From assembly GCA_032718475.1 (NCBI GenBank), contig JAUCBJ010001223.1, positions 62,001 through 126,000 of the forward strand: 64,000 bases of DNA. Reading direction: 5' to 3'. Below the pieces are notes generated by a model. The model saw only the letters and a list, made by a program, of their open reading frames with translations, did no database searches and had not been told where the DNA came from. The stretch comes from Nemertoderma westbladi (taxonomy: Eukaryota > Xenacoelomorpha > Nemertodermatida > Nemertodermatidae). Positions 1 through 10,611 of the stretch are shown here, one piece after another (within the stretch, counting starts at the first letter, position 1; each line of letters starts with the position of its first letter). Made by a program: the position numbers and the translations under genes.

Positions 1-3000
1 TTCTATGGATGTACTCGTTTTTCTCGGGGCTCCGCTTCAGTGTCTGTTTCAACTTGCGAAGCCTCGTAAGCACCATCCCTTTATTATCGGGCAACGGTAG
101 CTTCGGTAGCTTCCATACCATTCCTATGGTATACCGTCCCTCTTTGCACATCATGGACTCGTCTACGCTCTGTTGAGCCTGTTTGTCCTCCACCGAGGTC
201 CCTACCCCGGTCTCTTTTAATCCCTCAAAATCTTGTTTGAGCAGTCTTTTAAGCTGCTCCTCTGCTCTCTCATCACCTATTTCCTGCATAGTTCCTGCGA
301 ACATGCATCCTGATGTCTCCGACATCCTAAATGGTATCTTACTCTTGATTGGGCCACTCAGTGTCCACCCGAATGGCGTCAATATCGCCACTGGGTCACT
401 CTCCCTGTCTTCGCCGAAGACCGTTTGCATCCTCTCGTGGGCCGTCGGGCAGTCCATGCCTACTATGATGGATACTTTCCTGACGTCCACCTCCGGGATT
501 GAGAAGTCAATATTATCCAGGAACTTATATTGCTCGACCTCGATGTTAGTTGGTCGCCTGGCATTGATATTGATTGACTCTATCACTTGGATGGGGTCGA
601 TAGTTGCCCCGTAGTTACATCCCGGTGCGACTGCTGCAATCGCGCACCGTCCGGTTCTCATCTCCAGGACCTCGTCTTTGCTCGAGATGGTTGTTACTGC
701 CATTCTACTTCTCCTCGTCCTCAATCCTATTTCTTCGGCCACCCAATCCTCAATTAAAGTGAAGGCAGCTCCGCTATCGACCAACATCAGAGTGGTTACT
801 GATCGATTGCCTTCCCCAATCACTCGCACCGGTACTACCCCAAGTAGCACCGTTCCTCTCTTCTTCGCCCCTACTGTGCTCGTCGCCATTGTTTGGCCTT
901 TATTTCGACGGTACTTGACCGGCGTCTCCTCGCATTGCCTTGCTCGATGTCCACCCATCACACATCGCGAGCAGATCTCATTTTTGTCCGCGTATACTAC
1001 CTGATCCTCTCTGGGTAATGCTTGCCAGTAGCTGCAGTTCATGGTTAGATGTTTTGCATTTGCATGTAGCTGGCATTTAGCCTCTGGGTCGTAGCCGTCC
1101 TTGTACAGTGCATCGCGTATCGCAACTGCATTTGTACTAAAGTCCCTACTGTTTTTATAGTTTGTGCTCGGCCTACTGGATGTATTGGGGTTATGTTTGT
1201 TCGTGTTGTTGGTTTTCCCCTGTCCGGCCTTACTCTCTGCTAACTGTGGACTCGCAGTCCCCTGCGTCGCTGCGTATGGCAGTGATTGTCTGAGCTTTGG
1301 TAATGAATTCGACGTATTGTGCTCCGGTTTCGGTCGATGGTAGTCCGTCTTCGGTCCCTTTCCCAGACTGTCTTCGCTATAGACTGGGTCGATTATTAGT
1401 TCTGCTTCGTAGCTTAGGAAGCTAGACATTTCCTCTAGACCCGGTTCCGCACCCTTTTTGTCTCTAGTGGAGAAAGCGACTCTTCTCCACTTGTTACGCA
1501 GCCATATCGGCAGTGCCTGCGCTATCGTGGTGATGTTGTTGGAGGCGTTGAGCTCGTATGGTGCGTCCAACGTCTTTAACACGATCAGCGCCTTTTCAAC
1601 TTTGTTAGCAAACGTCTTAATGCTAACGGGATTATCCTGTAGGCCACCCGTTGTTATGCCTCTCAGGGTTTGCCTGATGATCTTGGCTGGGTGCCCGTAT
1701 TCCCTGTCCAGTGCCCGCCATGCTGTCGTGAAGCCCCCTTCTATACCCTGGTATTGCCTCACGATGTCGTATGCTGGGCCTCCCGTGTATACTTGCAGAT
1801 ACTTTAGGCACTCCGCCTGCGTCAAATTTTTTGTTAGTATCTCGTTGCTATACATGCGCCGAAACTGAAGATATTCTTCCGGCCTACTCCCATCGAATTT
1901 GAATGGTTCCACGGGTGGTAACTCGATCCTTGTTTTTAACGCATCGATTAACGTGGCCATCCCCACTGCTTGCGCCTCTAATGGGTTCGATGGATGTTGC
2001 ATGGTTTCCCTTGCTTGGTGCGGTCCACCCGTTCTATTCTCTGCTCTCCTCTGACTTGGGTATATCATTGGGGGTAGCGGCCCCCTCCATATTTCTGTGT
2101 CACACGATTTGTTTTCGTCCAAGGGATTCGTTCTCGCTTCTATCGGGGTATATTGTTGATATTGCGATGGGGGAATGTCACCCTGTCCCCCCCCCACCAA
2201 TATGTTTGGTACTGGGGTTGATGTTAATATATTGGGGCCCATGCATTTATCCGCAATAATTCCCCCCTCCCCTGGGTATATGTTATAACCTTTGGTGCTG
2301 TAGTCATACTGCTGCACTGGTACCGGTATAGGCCTATCAGCTTCTGGCCTACCTACCGGAATGTATTCCGCGACTTCCGGGTCTAATCCCGTTGTCCGCG
2401 CTATCCTATCGCCTACGGTGCTCCTGTCAGCATGGCCTACGGTATGTGCAGTAAGGCCTATAGTATGTCCTACAGTCTGTATGTGCTCGGAATCGAAGTT
2501 TATTCTTCTCGAATAGTCCTCCCCGCGGCTACCGTATTCTCGATCGGTAGGTACATCCCGACGGAAAGTTTCCCTTCGACCCCCTCTGCTGCTCTCTTCT
2601 TCGCGTCGGTACGTCACGTACCTCTCTCTCGGCGCGTAGTGCGCCTCGTCGGGTCGCGCCTCTCCGGGACGACGGCAATCTCCCGTAGTTCGACCCCACC
2701 GACTCTCTTCTTCCATCTCAATCACCGACGGCTCACTATCCGTCCTCACTCTTCTATCGTTCGCGGCGATGCTTCTCCCATCATCTTCTCCTCTTCTTCC
2801 CTCAGTGCAGTATTCCCGCTCGTGAGATCTCTCGTTGACCTCCCGGTTAAACTCCACTGTTCTTCTTCTCTCTTCTGATCGGGCTTGACACTCCGTCCGC
2901 CCTCTCGCGGCGTCAACCTGCATCTCTCTGCTCGATCGCCCGCCGCTGGGGACACTCGCGGTCCCCCTATTACTTTCCGTCGCCGTGTGTTGCGGTTTAC

Positions 3001-3250
3001 CTACTTCGGCCCGCGCATTATCCGCCGACGCCTGTGGGACACTCTCTGCCCCCCCCCTCTCGTCACTAACTTCTCGCGGTGGGGTGCTCGTAGCCCCCCC
3101 CCACCCGCCACTTCTAACTTCGGTACCTCTTACTACACTCCTGTACCCTTCTTGTGGGGCGCTCTCCGCCCCCCCCTTCTCGCCGCTAATCTCACGTGGT
3201 GGGGCGCTCGGAGCCCCCCCCCCACTCGCCACATCTAACTTCACTATTTC
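1..3250 (-). CDS. BEL/Pao Gag-protease-(RT) polyprotein frame, open to the left edge
   Basis: One minus-strand frame stays open from 3250 to base 1 (over 1,080 codons). In order: a low-complexity Ser/Gly/Arg-rich stretch (3250-2000); a DUF1759-type Gag domain (about 1960-1480) with the motifs FKFDGSRPEEYLQFRRMY and TAWRALDREYGHP; two zinc motifs, CX13C-like near 1080 and a CX2CX4HX4C knuckle CSRCVMGGHRARQC at about 932-973; and a retropepsin-like site LVDSGAAFTLI near 770-778, followed by the MDCPTAHER and TPFGWTLSGP segments usual after BEL proteases. It ends at the edge just before RT. It makes virion-like core and processing proteins. It overlaps the upstream ORF by about 59 bases in the +1 frame. 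I cannot say which Met, if any, begins it independently; ATG at 1960 lies right before Gag. Confidence 0.85.
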
Positions 3251-5432
3251 CTACCTCGTCTCTACACTTTTCTCCCGTCGACACAACATTTACATTGGGG
3301 CTGGGTCCGCTTACCCCCGCCCCTCTCTCCACTACTACCTGGCCTACCAGGCTTACTTCGGGTTGTCTCAACCCCGCCGATTCCGGCCTACTAACTACGA
3401 GGCCTACCAGGCCTACCCCGGGTTGACTCAACCCCGCCGTCTCCGGCCTACCCACTGCGTGGCCTACCAGGCTCACCCCGGGTTGACTCAACCCCGCCGT
3501 CTCCGGCCTACTTACTACGTGGCCTACCAGGCCCTCACCCGCCGGGCTATGTGCGTTGGACACGTCTACATTAATAATACCACTGTGATTATCCTGCGCA
3601 CCAAAGCTAGAAACAATATGTTGCGTTATAACAGTATTCGGATTATTTTGTAAAATCGAATTCGGGTTATTATTTAAATTATTTGGATCATTCTGTATAA
3701 CTACATCACTAGAATTACTCTGTACGTCAATATTAGAATCGTTCTGATTTAAAATAATATTATTACTATTAGGTAACGTATTTCCTGCAATAAAAATTTG
3801 GTTAGAGTCGTCCAATACAGTATTATTAATATTAGCGTTATCTACTGTATTAGTGTTATTACCCCCCCCGCTCGTACGATCACACCAGTTTCGTGTCCGT
3901 AGTGTGGTCCCTGTCAGTGGAGTATTAATAAACCTATCCACGGCCCCCGGCTCCTCTGAAATGTTCGAGCCTGCCCCTCTCTCAGACACTCCTGCCCGCG
4001 CCCGTTCCACCTCGCGCGCGTGTACAGCCGTATACTCTACGAATTTGTCTCGCTGTTTCTCTAACTCTATTTGGCCACTCTCCACTCTTATTACTTTCTC
4101 CTTTGACTCTCGTTTTTCCTGCTCGATCAATTCCAGCTCTCTCCTAATCCCCTCTCTTCTTCTCGCCTTACGCTCTTTGCGTTCACTTTCCTCTCTCGCC
4201 TCACGTTTCTCGCGTTCACTTTCCTCTCTCGCCTCTCGTTTCTCGCGTTCCGCCTCGCGTTTCTCCTCGCGTTCCCTTCGTTCCCTTCTCTCTCTCGCCT
4301 CGCGTTCCTCGCGTTCTCTCTCGCGTTCCCTCTCTTCCCTCAACTCTATCTCCTCACACTCCCTAAGGTTCCTCGCGGCCCTTTCGCCCCTCTCCCTCAA
4401 CTCTTTAATCGACGCCGTTTCCCTCTCTAGCATCACTCTCCCCTCCTCTAGCCGTCTACCTAGTTCTCTATTCGCCTCTACCACTACATTGAAACGGTGT
4501 CTAGCCTCTATCTCTCTCACCCGTCTTTCTTTTTCGGAGGATGTAACAGACTTATCGGTTGCGACGGATTCCCTCCGCCTTCCCGACCCGCTGGCTCTCC
4601 CCCCCTTTCCGGAACTCCCTCCGACCGACGAGACCGAACCCGCGGGGTCAACCTCGGGTTCGCCCTCCTCTGGTCTGTTCCAACCTACTGTCTTTATACC
4701 CCGGGCATCGATTAAGTATGGCCCTAAGTACACTACCCTAGGTTCTATACTCCCATATCGCCATGAGTCATACAGTTCCTCGGCGACCCAAGTCGCTCTC
4801 TCCTCGGCCAATCCTCTCTGCCCGAAGCGCACTAGATAATATAAATGTCTATTCGACTCACCTAGTCCTAGGTTCAGTTTTACCTCGTCTATCCTCTTCC
4901 CTTCTCTGGCCTCCTTTATCAGTCTCCGGGTCGCGTTGTAGGCCCGTCGAAGTCGCTCGGAAACCCCGACGTCCTCGTCGCCGACCCCTCGTCCGTCTCT
5001 CCGGGTTCGACGTCGTACCGGCGGCCCCACCGTCGCCGTTCCGGTGGGCCGTGCGTCGCCCTCGGCCTGCGGTTGGCCGGCGACATCGGTGTCGACATCC
5101 CCGTCGTCTCTCCGGGTCCGGCGTCGTACCGTCGGCCCCACCGTCGCCGTCTCGGTGGGCCGTTCGTCGCCCTCGGCCTGTGGCTGGCCCGCGACGTCGG
5201 TATCGACATCCCCGCTGTGTGTCGACTCGTCTCTCTCTTCCTCGAGCCCGATCTCTCTATCCTCCGGCTCGATCTCTGGTTCCAGGCGGTCCCCCTCTAC
5301 TCGAATCCCCGGTTCGCCCGGTACGGATGGCTCCGGTGTCGTGGGCGTATATCGCCTGGTCGCGGCCTCGCGGATCGTTAGATCGTCGTCGTCCGGGGTC
5401 CGCGTGGGTGTCACTTCACCCGACTCGCTCAT
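3192..5432 (-). CDS. BEL/Pao Gag N-terminal extension ORF (746 aa)
   Basis: Starts at ATG 5432, 68 bases after the LTR, and ends at 3192. No enzymatic domain is visible. The N-terminus is acidic (about residues 1-70). Residues about 72-145 are a near-perfect 2x repeat of a 36-residue unit containing VDTDVAGQPQAEGD and VRRRTRRD. About 300-470 is a highly charged R/E-rich helix, likely a coiled coil. About 530-640 is Asn/Asp-rich, and the C-terminus carries four 20-residue repeats (SRPETAGLSQPGVSLVGHVV type; 60-bp DNA repeats at 3325-3535). The ORF ends 30 bases after a G10 run (plus-strand C10 near 3214-3223), and the Gag frame lies +1 to it, so it was probably fused to Gag in the progenitor. 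The length is unusual for a BEL N-terminus. Function unknown; assembly by coiled coil is inference. Confidence 0.7.
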   Translation of the reverse strand: MSESGEVTPTRTPDDDDLTIREAATRRYTPTTPEPSVPGEPGIRVEGDRLEPEIEPEDREIGLEEERDESTHSGDVDTDVAGQPQAEGDERPTETATVGPTVRRRTRRDDGDVDTDVAGQPQAEGDARPTGTATVGPPVRRRTRRDGRGVGDEDVGVSERLRRAYNATRRLIKEAREGKRIDEVKLNLGLGESNRHLYYLVRFGQRGLAEERATWVAEELYDSWRYGSIEPRVVYLGPYLIDARGIKTVGWNRPEEGEPEVDPAGSVSSVGGSSGKGGRASGSGRRRESVATDKSVTSSEKERRVREIEARHRFNVVVEANRELGRRLEEGRVMLERETASIKELRERGERAARNLRECEEIELREEREREREREEREARERRERREREEKREAEREKREAREESEREKREAREESERKERKARRREGIRRELELIEQEKRESKEKVIRVESGQIELEKQRDKFVEYTAVHAREVERARAGVSERGAGSNISEEPGAVDRFINTPLTGTTLRTRNWCDRTSGGGNNTNTVDNANINNTVLDDSNQIFIAGNTLPNSNNIILNQNDSNIDVQSNSSDVVIQNDPNNLNNNPNSILQNNPNTVITQHIVSSFGAQDNHSGIINVDVSNAHSPAGEGLVGHVVSRPETAGLSQPGVSLVGHAVGRPETAGLSQPGVGLVGLVVSRPESAGLRQPEVSLVGQVVVERGAGVSGPSPNVNVVSTGEKCRDEVGNSEVRCGEWGGGSERPTT

Positions 5433-5500
5433 CTTTTGTCTGTTGGTGGCTGGTGGTATCTGAGTCTATTAGGCTAGGGCAGCAGTTGTTATTTAGTTAC

Positions 5501-6038
5501 TGTGACGGGATCATCCGGAGATGAACCCGATTTATCCTGTTTTAGTTCACGCGTCCCCGCCGTGTGAAAGAGTGTAAGTTGAGGTTACTGTTGTTCGTTA
5601 TATTGTGATCTTGAGACGTGATATAGATATAGATATAGATTGATGTTATACACTGACGTTCACAGGTTGACGGGATGACGGTAACTAAAATCCCGGTACT
5701 TCCCTAATTGTAACTTACTGTACCACCAGTAACACTGAGATAACTGAGGTAATATGATTACTGCTTACTGGTTATATCGCACGGTGGCCTTATTGCTACT
5801 CAATCGGTGCCAGCCCCCCTCTGATTGGTTGCTACCCTTGTTGGCGCCCTTTGAGGTGTTCCCGTTCACCCCAGCTATTCTCTCCCTTGTCAGGATACTA
5901 ACCCCTGACCCTTATTGTGTGCTTCTCCTTCCCATTCTGTTGGGGAGACACGAGTTGGTTTGGGACCTAATCTCGTGTCCCCCAATATTGCTTATTGGCT
6001 TAACTTTGTGGAGTATTGGCGGGATTGATTCGCTAACA
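5501..6038 (-). repeat. 5' LTR of the BEL/Pao element
   Basis: On the plus strand it begins TGTGACGGGATC (5501) and ends CGCTAACA (6038), giving TG...CA borders and 538 bp. Both ends match the ends of the solo LTR at 7122-7774 (TGTAAGCGGATTCAATTCCG and GATCCCGTCACA when read in the element's sense), which supports both borders. It would hold the promoter and polyadenylation signal. The leader between LTR and first ATG (5433-5500) shows no primer-binding site I could assign to a tRNA. Confidence 0.75.
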
Positions 6039-6043
6039 TCAAG

Positions 6044-6293
6044 TGAGTAAATTAAAAGTAAAAGTAAATTTTCTTCGGCTTCCAGTGCGGTTCCCCCAGA
6101 ACTATTACTCCACAGAGAAAACTCCAGTAGTCATTTAGCTACCACTAAGGACGCAAGGCAGAGATGCGCCCTGGCTGGTCCCTTCAAAGCATTCGTTCCG
6201 AAACTAGAACTGCCTTGGCCCATGCGGGGATCGAATCCAGGACCTCCGATAGATGTGAATTCAATGCAACCACTACACCAAGGTGGGACCCGT
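6044..6293 (-). mobile_element. tRNA-derived SINE
   Basis: Minus-strand pol III-type head: A box TGGTGTAGTGG (plus 6270-6280) and B box GGATTCGATCC (6228-6238). The spacing fits a tRNA, but acceptor and anticodon stems do not pair, so it is a SINE head and not a working tRNA. A non-tRNA body (6080-6215) follows, then a (TTTTAC)n-like tail (6046-6070). It sits one base outside the five bases that flank the BEL LTR. The tail type implies mobilisation by a LINE; the partner is not identified. Confidence 0.6.
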
Positions 6294-6300
6294 GATGCTT

Positions 6301-6992
6301 ATTGATTTTCATCCTATGAGCCTATATTTAACAGCATTAATATTGCAGGTGTAAAAGCGACTGGCTCGAAAACCTGAAATAGCTTGGTCTGGATTTAAAT
6401 CTTTACATAACTTTAGTAAGAGCTAACGGAAGGCCAACTAATCGTCTACTTAGAGGCAGGCGGGTCTCTCAAACACAATCCTTAAGAATGAGACATTAAT
6501 TGACCCGCAGAAAGTACTGTAAGATGAAGAATTAGCTTCTCAAGTATAACATAAATGGAATTTACATCTTCCAAAACTAACAAAATCAAATCTCGACCAC
6601 CGAACCTGACTCACTAACCAACCAAACCGAACTGAGTTCTGAGTGGGATCCATGGGTCCATTACTGAATCGTAAACAGAGAGAGCCCGAGCGTTTGTCAG
6701 TATTTCTATAATAAATCTATGCTATGGCCATAACTACTGTTACTCATGAAAAGATATTACTTACTGTCTCCATAATAATTAATCATTATTAAAGATTACT
6801 TACTTTGTCCAAAAACTAGATATTCTAAATAATCCTCTGAATCGATGCTGGAGAAAACCAGCCATCCCATATCCCATCCAACATGACCAATCCTGTATCC
6901 TTGCCAATCAAATAGACACATATCAGTTGGAAAATCTCGATAATTTGAACCACCTAAAATTCAACAATAGCACTTAGCATCATCTGTGGGAT
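6301..6992. other. No gene seen
   Basis: AT-rich non-coding sequence without a supported ORF, RNA gene or clear repeat. It separates the SINE from the piggyBac-type element. Confidence 0.5.
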
Positions 6993-6996
6993 TTAA

Positions 6997-8252
6997 CCCT
7001 ATTTAACCCGGGGGGGGGGGGGGGCTCAATATGACCTCGTGGTTTTTTTGTTATAACTCTGAAACAAACACAGTAGGGAATCTGAAATTGTATGACGTTT
7101 CCTAAAAATATATTGTCTTCCTGTAAGCGGATTCAATTCCGCCTCATTACCCACCAGAAAATGGGGTAGTGGCATTTTCAGCAATATGTTGGAGATACGA
7201 GATTAGCAATATTAATCTCGTATCACAACCAATTTTTTTTGGGGGGGGGGGGGGGCAACACAAGCCCCGAAGCCACACACAAAGGAAGGTTAGGGGTCAC
7301 ACCACCTCGGAGGGGACACAGCTAGTAGAGGCTAGCAGCAAAGGGGAAACACTCCCAGAGAGTGCAAGGGTGAGAAGTAGGGTATTAGCCAATAAGGGCA
7401 AAGGAGAGCATCCATTAGGTAACAGGCCAAGGTAGCGTAGGAGTGAAGTAATATTGGTATATCAATCATATATTATCTCCTGTTACCCGTTTGTGATTCA
7501 GTTTAGTTAGTTACCCAGTTTCAGTGCAGACGGGTAATATTGTTTTACCATCAACAACATTGGCTGTATATTAATCTATTACCGGTATCAAGCAATATTG
7601 TCATCCGCCATCATATTAACTGTGCTATCATTATTATATTAGACCGCCAAGATACAACATTAACTCTGAACGCTTTTCTCCAACGGCCTCGGCCAAGCAA
7701 TCAGTGACACCATCCCAGCCTGCGGTGACGCGTACAAAACAACCTACCCGGTCGGGATCCCTGATCCCGTCACACTTCCTAATAGAGAAAACGGTTTTCA
7801 AAAATATTGGGAAGTTTTTTTTGAGTTATAGCACCACTCTTTAACCATACTTTTGGCACTTTTTTGAGGCGTTTCTTGAAATTCATGAAAAATGATTTAT
7901 TTATTTATTTATTTTGATTTATTTATAGTAACATTTCATGAAATATGATTAGTAACGTTTCTATTTTTTATTTACAACGGTTTTTTGGTGTTTGCAATTA
8001 TATGAATTCTAATAAATTAATTTAGAAATTTCAAACTTGCTTTTTTCGGCGGGTGCCAAATTTTGGTGCCAGCACCAAGTTTTGAAATATGTCAATTTTG
8101 AAAATTGATTGTTTGAATCTGTTTTTTGCGCGATAGGATTTTTTAGGTTTCTTGTTTCAATGCAATATATATGAGTTGCACCAGGTGTATCAAACTTGTA
8201 TTTTTCGGTGTTGTGGGGAAAATGTGGTGCAAGCACAAAATTTTAAAAATCA
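6997..8252. mobile_element. piggyBac-type non-autonomous element, interrupted and 3'-truncated
   Basis: TTAA (6993-6996) is followed by CCCTATTTAACCCGGGGG, matching the left end of the complete element at 32174. Homology runs to 7121, is interrupted by a solo LTR (7122-7774), resumes at 7775 and reaches two units of the 162-bp satellite (8032 and 8191). It ends abruptly near 8252 without the right terminal repeat. The inner part recurs in the second tandem copy (19103 to about 19575). Confidence 0.75.
7122..7774 (+). mobile_element. Solo LTR, BEL-like, 653 bp, inserted in the piggyBac-type element
   Basis: Borders TGTAAGCGG (7122) and CCCGTCACA (7774) are flanked by a 5-bp target duplication CTTCC (7117-7121 and 7775-7779). 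Removing the insert restores continuity with the related element at 32290-32310. The ends match the BEL LTR at 5501-6038 in reverse. It contains a T8G15 tract (7233-7255). The open frame 7169-7435 inside it has no recognisable product. The left breakpoint of the tandem duplication (7476) lies within it. Confidence 0.85.
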
Positions 8253-8262
8253 ACTAAATCAT

Positions 8263-8299
8263 GTATAACTACTTCGGCCTGCGGCCTCAGTAGTTATAC
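8263..8299. other. Perfect 11-bp stem hairpin
   Basis: GTATAACTACT and AGTAGTTATAC flank a 15-base GC-rich loop. In copy B the right stem is shortened (19605-19625). It sits just beyond the truncated piggyBac-type element. It could be the end of another small element; no function is shown. Confidence 0.5.
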
Positions 8300-9129
8300 G
8301 ATTTATTTGCTTCAGGTTTTATAACCATATATCACCTTCTGGGACAGGCGATAATCTCTGTATATCATGAATCAACAGTATATGAATCAATATCCTTCCT
8401 GCACACCATACGCGTTCACAATATTTACCTAAAAGTGGAAGTAGGTGTGCACGGTTATTATGTAGCAAAGTACAACATTAACAAGCAGTTAAAAAGCTTT
8501 GAAACAATTCACTATGCTGTACTGTGTTATTTGCCTACTACTGTTTTAAGTTGTGTTCCGCTACAAATAACACTTAAATTCAGCAGCAAAAAATACTGTA
8601 TATTCTAGAACGTTTTATTATTTTCTAAACAACTATAACTAAAATTAATTATTTGGAAATAATACAACTTGGTATTTTTGTCGTGTTTAAAGAAATTTTT
8701 AAAAAATGTAATAATGTACTGATGGTACCTGAACGTGAATACATTATTCTACGGTGTATACTGTATCAAAAGTAAATGATCTGCATCATTTTGATACCAA
8801 ATTTAGCCATTTATGATATTTTCTTCCAGGTGAAGAGCTAATTCGCACAGATTATAAGTTGAACCAGTTATATAAGATTATAAGTATTTTCTACCAGCAT
8901 GCCGTCCGAGCCATTATCCAGGAACGCAAGCGTCATGAGAGATTTATTGACACCCTGCACCCGGATGGGGATTTGCTTTGGTGAAGACTGCATATCTCCT
9001 ATGGACCAAGTTTATCACATTGGAAACATTCATAGTGTCCCTTCTTGGCTGGAACCTGGCTTTGGAACTATAAATTTCATCTTACCTTTTCTTCATCGCT
9101 GAATTATAGGAGGGTTTCCCAGTTTTTAT
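8300..9129. other. No intact gene; possible retroelement 3' decay
   Basis: AT-rich sequence, repeated at about 19626-20470 in copy B. No supported ORF. The part nearest the gag remnant (8840-9129) may be protease-region decay of the same element on the minus strand, but I see no motif that proves it. Confidence 0.35.
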
Positions 9130-9640
9130 ATTATGGGTGTCCCTTGCCTGATGCATTTCTCCTCAAATGGTAGCGTTGAAATGTCGAAAGTACCAGGGAT
9201 GTGTAGCATCATGTGGTGGTGATTGTCACTACATATTGCACAGCACGATTGTTTTTACATTCCCGCATGTAATGTCCAGTGCCTAGGCACTTGAAACATT
9301 CTTGGTGCTTCATTACTGTTTCGAAGCGGGGCACCAACTCCGCGTATTTGAAATTTTGGCAGAATTCGACTGAGTGATTGTCTCCACAGAATATGCAAGT
9401 AGGGACTCGTGGATTCCCTCTCATTTGGGCGCCCAATTGGCGAAGAATGGTGCCCATTCTTCAGGCATCTCCGATTCATCCTCGTCCTCCTCATGATCTT
9501 CGGATCCGTAGATGGCCATGGTACTACTGGGCTCATGGAATCACCCAGCAAACCTGCATCATGGACCAGTCTTTCAAGTGTTTTATTAACCTCCTCCTTT
9601 TTATTAATCTCTCTCATTAACGGATTAGCCTCCTTGGTTG
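9130..9640 (-). pseudogene. Decayed BEL/Pao-like gag, copy A
   Basis: Minus-strand remnant in several frames. Zinc motifs are CIFCGDNHSVEFC and CFKCLGTGHYMREC (both CX2CX4HX4C, inside 9209-9457). After a one-base frame change comes CCAICSDNHHHMMLHI, the CX2C...HHxxLH motif that usually follows the knuckles in BEL gag. Upstream (9541-9640) is a charged segment starting REINKKEEVNK. In copy A the two parts are joined by a 554-bp deletion at 9538-9540 that keeps one GAA from the two copies present in B. It cannot make a working Gag. Confidence 0.75.
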
Positions 9641-9649
9641 GTAATGGTG

Positions 9650-10289
9650 AAAAATATCAAGACTTGAAAAATATAGAGAGTAAAAATAACGAGAGTAAAA
9701 ATATCGAGAGTAAAAATATCGAGAGTAAAAATAACGAGTGTTGAAAATTAACGTGATTAAAAAATATCGAGAGTAAAAATAAGGCGAGATGAAAAATATC
9801 GAAAATAACTAGTGTTGGAAAATATCGAGAGTAAAAATATCGAATTTTGAAATATATCGAGAGTAAAAATATCGAGTGTTGAAAAATATCGAGAGTAAAA
9901 ATATCGAGTGTTGAAAAATATCGAGAGTAAAAATATCGAGTGTTGAAAAATATCGAGAGTAAAAATATCGAGTGTTGAAAAATATCGAGAGTAAAAATAT
10001 CGAGTGTTGAAAAATATCGAGAGTAAAAATATCGAGTGTTGAAAAATATCGAGAGTAAAAATATCGAGTGTTGAAAAATATCGAGTGTTGAAAAATATCG
10101 AGAGTAAAAATATCGAGAGTAAAAATATCGAGTGTTGAAAAATATCGAGAGTAAAAATATCGAGTTTTGAAAAATATCGAGAGTAAAAATAACGAGTGTT
10201 GAAAATATCGAGTGTTGAAAAATATCGAGAGTAAAAATATCGAGTGTTGAAAAATATCGAGTGTTGAAAAATATCGAGAGTAAAAATAT
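9650..10289. repeat. 15/17-bp minisatellite, left (inverted) array, copy A
   Basis: About 640 bp of GAGAGTAAAAATATC (15) alternating with GAGTGTTGAAAAATATC (17), the reverse complement of the units in the facing array at 10612-12011. Units are most variable at the outer edge (9650-9850). The open frames across it are only a result of the repeat. Confidence 0.95.
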
Positions 10290-10611
10290 TGCATTTTGCT
10301 TGAGCATTTTATTTAGAATTATGGAACAATATTGCAGTGCATGGGTTACAACAGTGCAAGTGCAAGTGAATGGCATTATGTAATACACCTTGGGTACCCA
10401 TTTACCAGATTTATTATACTAGCTAGTTTTTGCTATTTTTTTAATAAATATTATAAAAGAAGTGCTAGCTATAAATTTTTATAAATATTATAAATATTGT
10501 TAAATATTATATTAGAACACGTATAAGCTACCAAATGTTGATAAATATTGTTTTTCTAGAACATTTTTAGTAAAAAAAATTATCATACAACCCTTATTTA
10601 AACAAATTGTT
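10290..10611. other. Spacer between facing minisatellite arrays, copy A
   Basis: 322 bp of AT-rich single-copy sequence that would form the loop if the two arrays paired. The same spacer is at 22194-22516 in copy B. No gene. Confidence 0.7.

Larger units (their letters stand above)
1..6038 (-). mobile_element. BEL/Pao LTR retrotransposon, 5' part (3' part beyond left edge)
   Basis: Read on the minus strand, this is an LTR (5501-6038), a short leader, a Gag extension ORF (3192-5432), then a second frame (1-3250) with Gag, zinc knuckles, aspartic protease and the first residues leading to the reverse transcriptase. That order, the DUF1759-like Gag and the protease context are typical of BEL/Pao elements. 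The remaining RT, RNase H, integrase and 3' LTR would lie left of the window. The 5 bases outside the LTR are TCAAG (6039-6043), the expected target duplication, but the other side is not visible. The related solo LTR at 7122-7774 shares the LTR termini. Confidence 0.88.

Noticed and set aside
2746-2955. Minus-strand 69-aa frame between the two BEL frames
   Set aside because: The Gag frame stays open from 3250 to 1 without it, so it is an overlapping chance frame.
3214-3223. Proven programmed ribosomal frameshift in the BEL element
   Set aside because: Only a homopolymer at the frame change is visible; indel or sequencing error is equally likely.
183-5524. Plus-strand ORFs in the first 5.5 kb
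   Set aside because: Shadows of the minus-strand BEL frames; none shows a domain.
6217-6292. Functional tRNA gene
   Set aside because: A and B boxes are present but the stems do not pair and the sequence continues into a SINE body.
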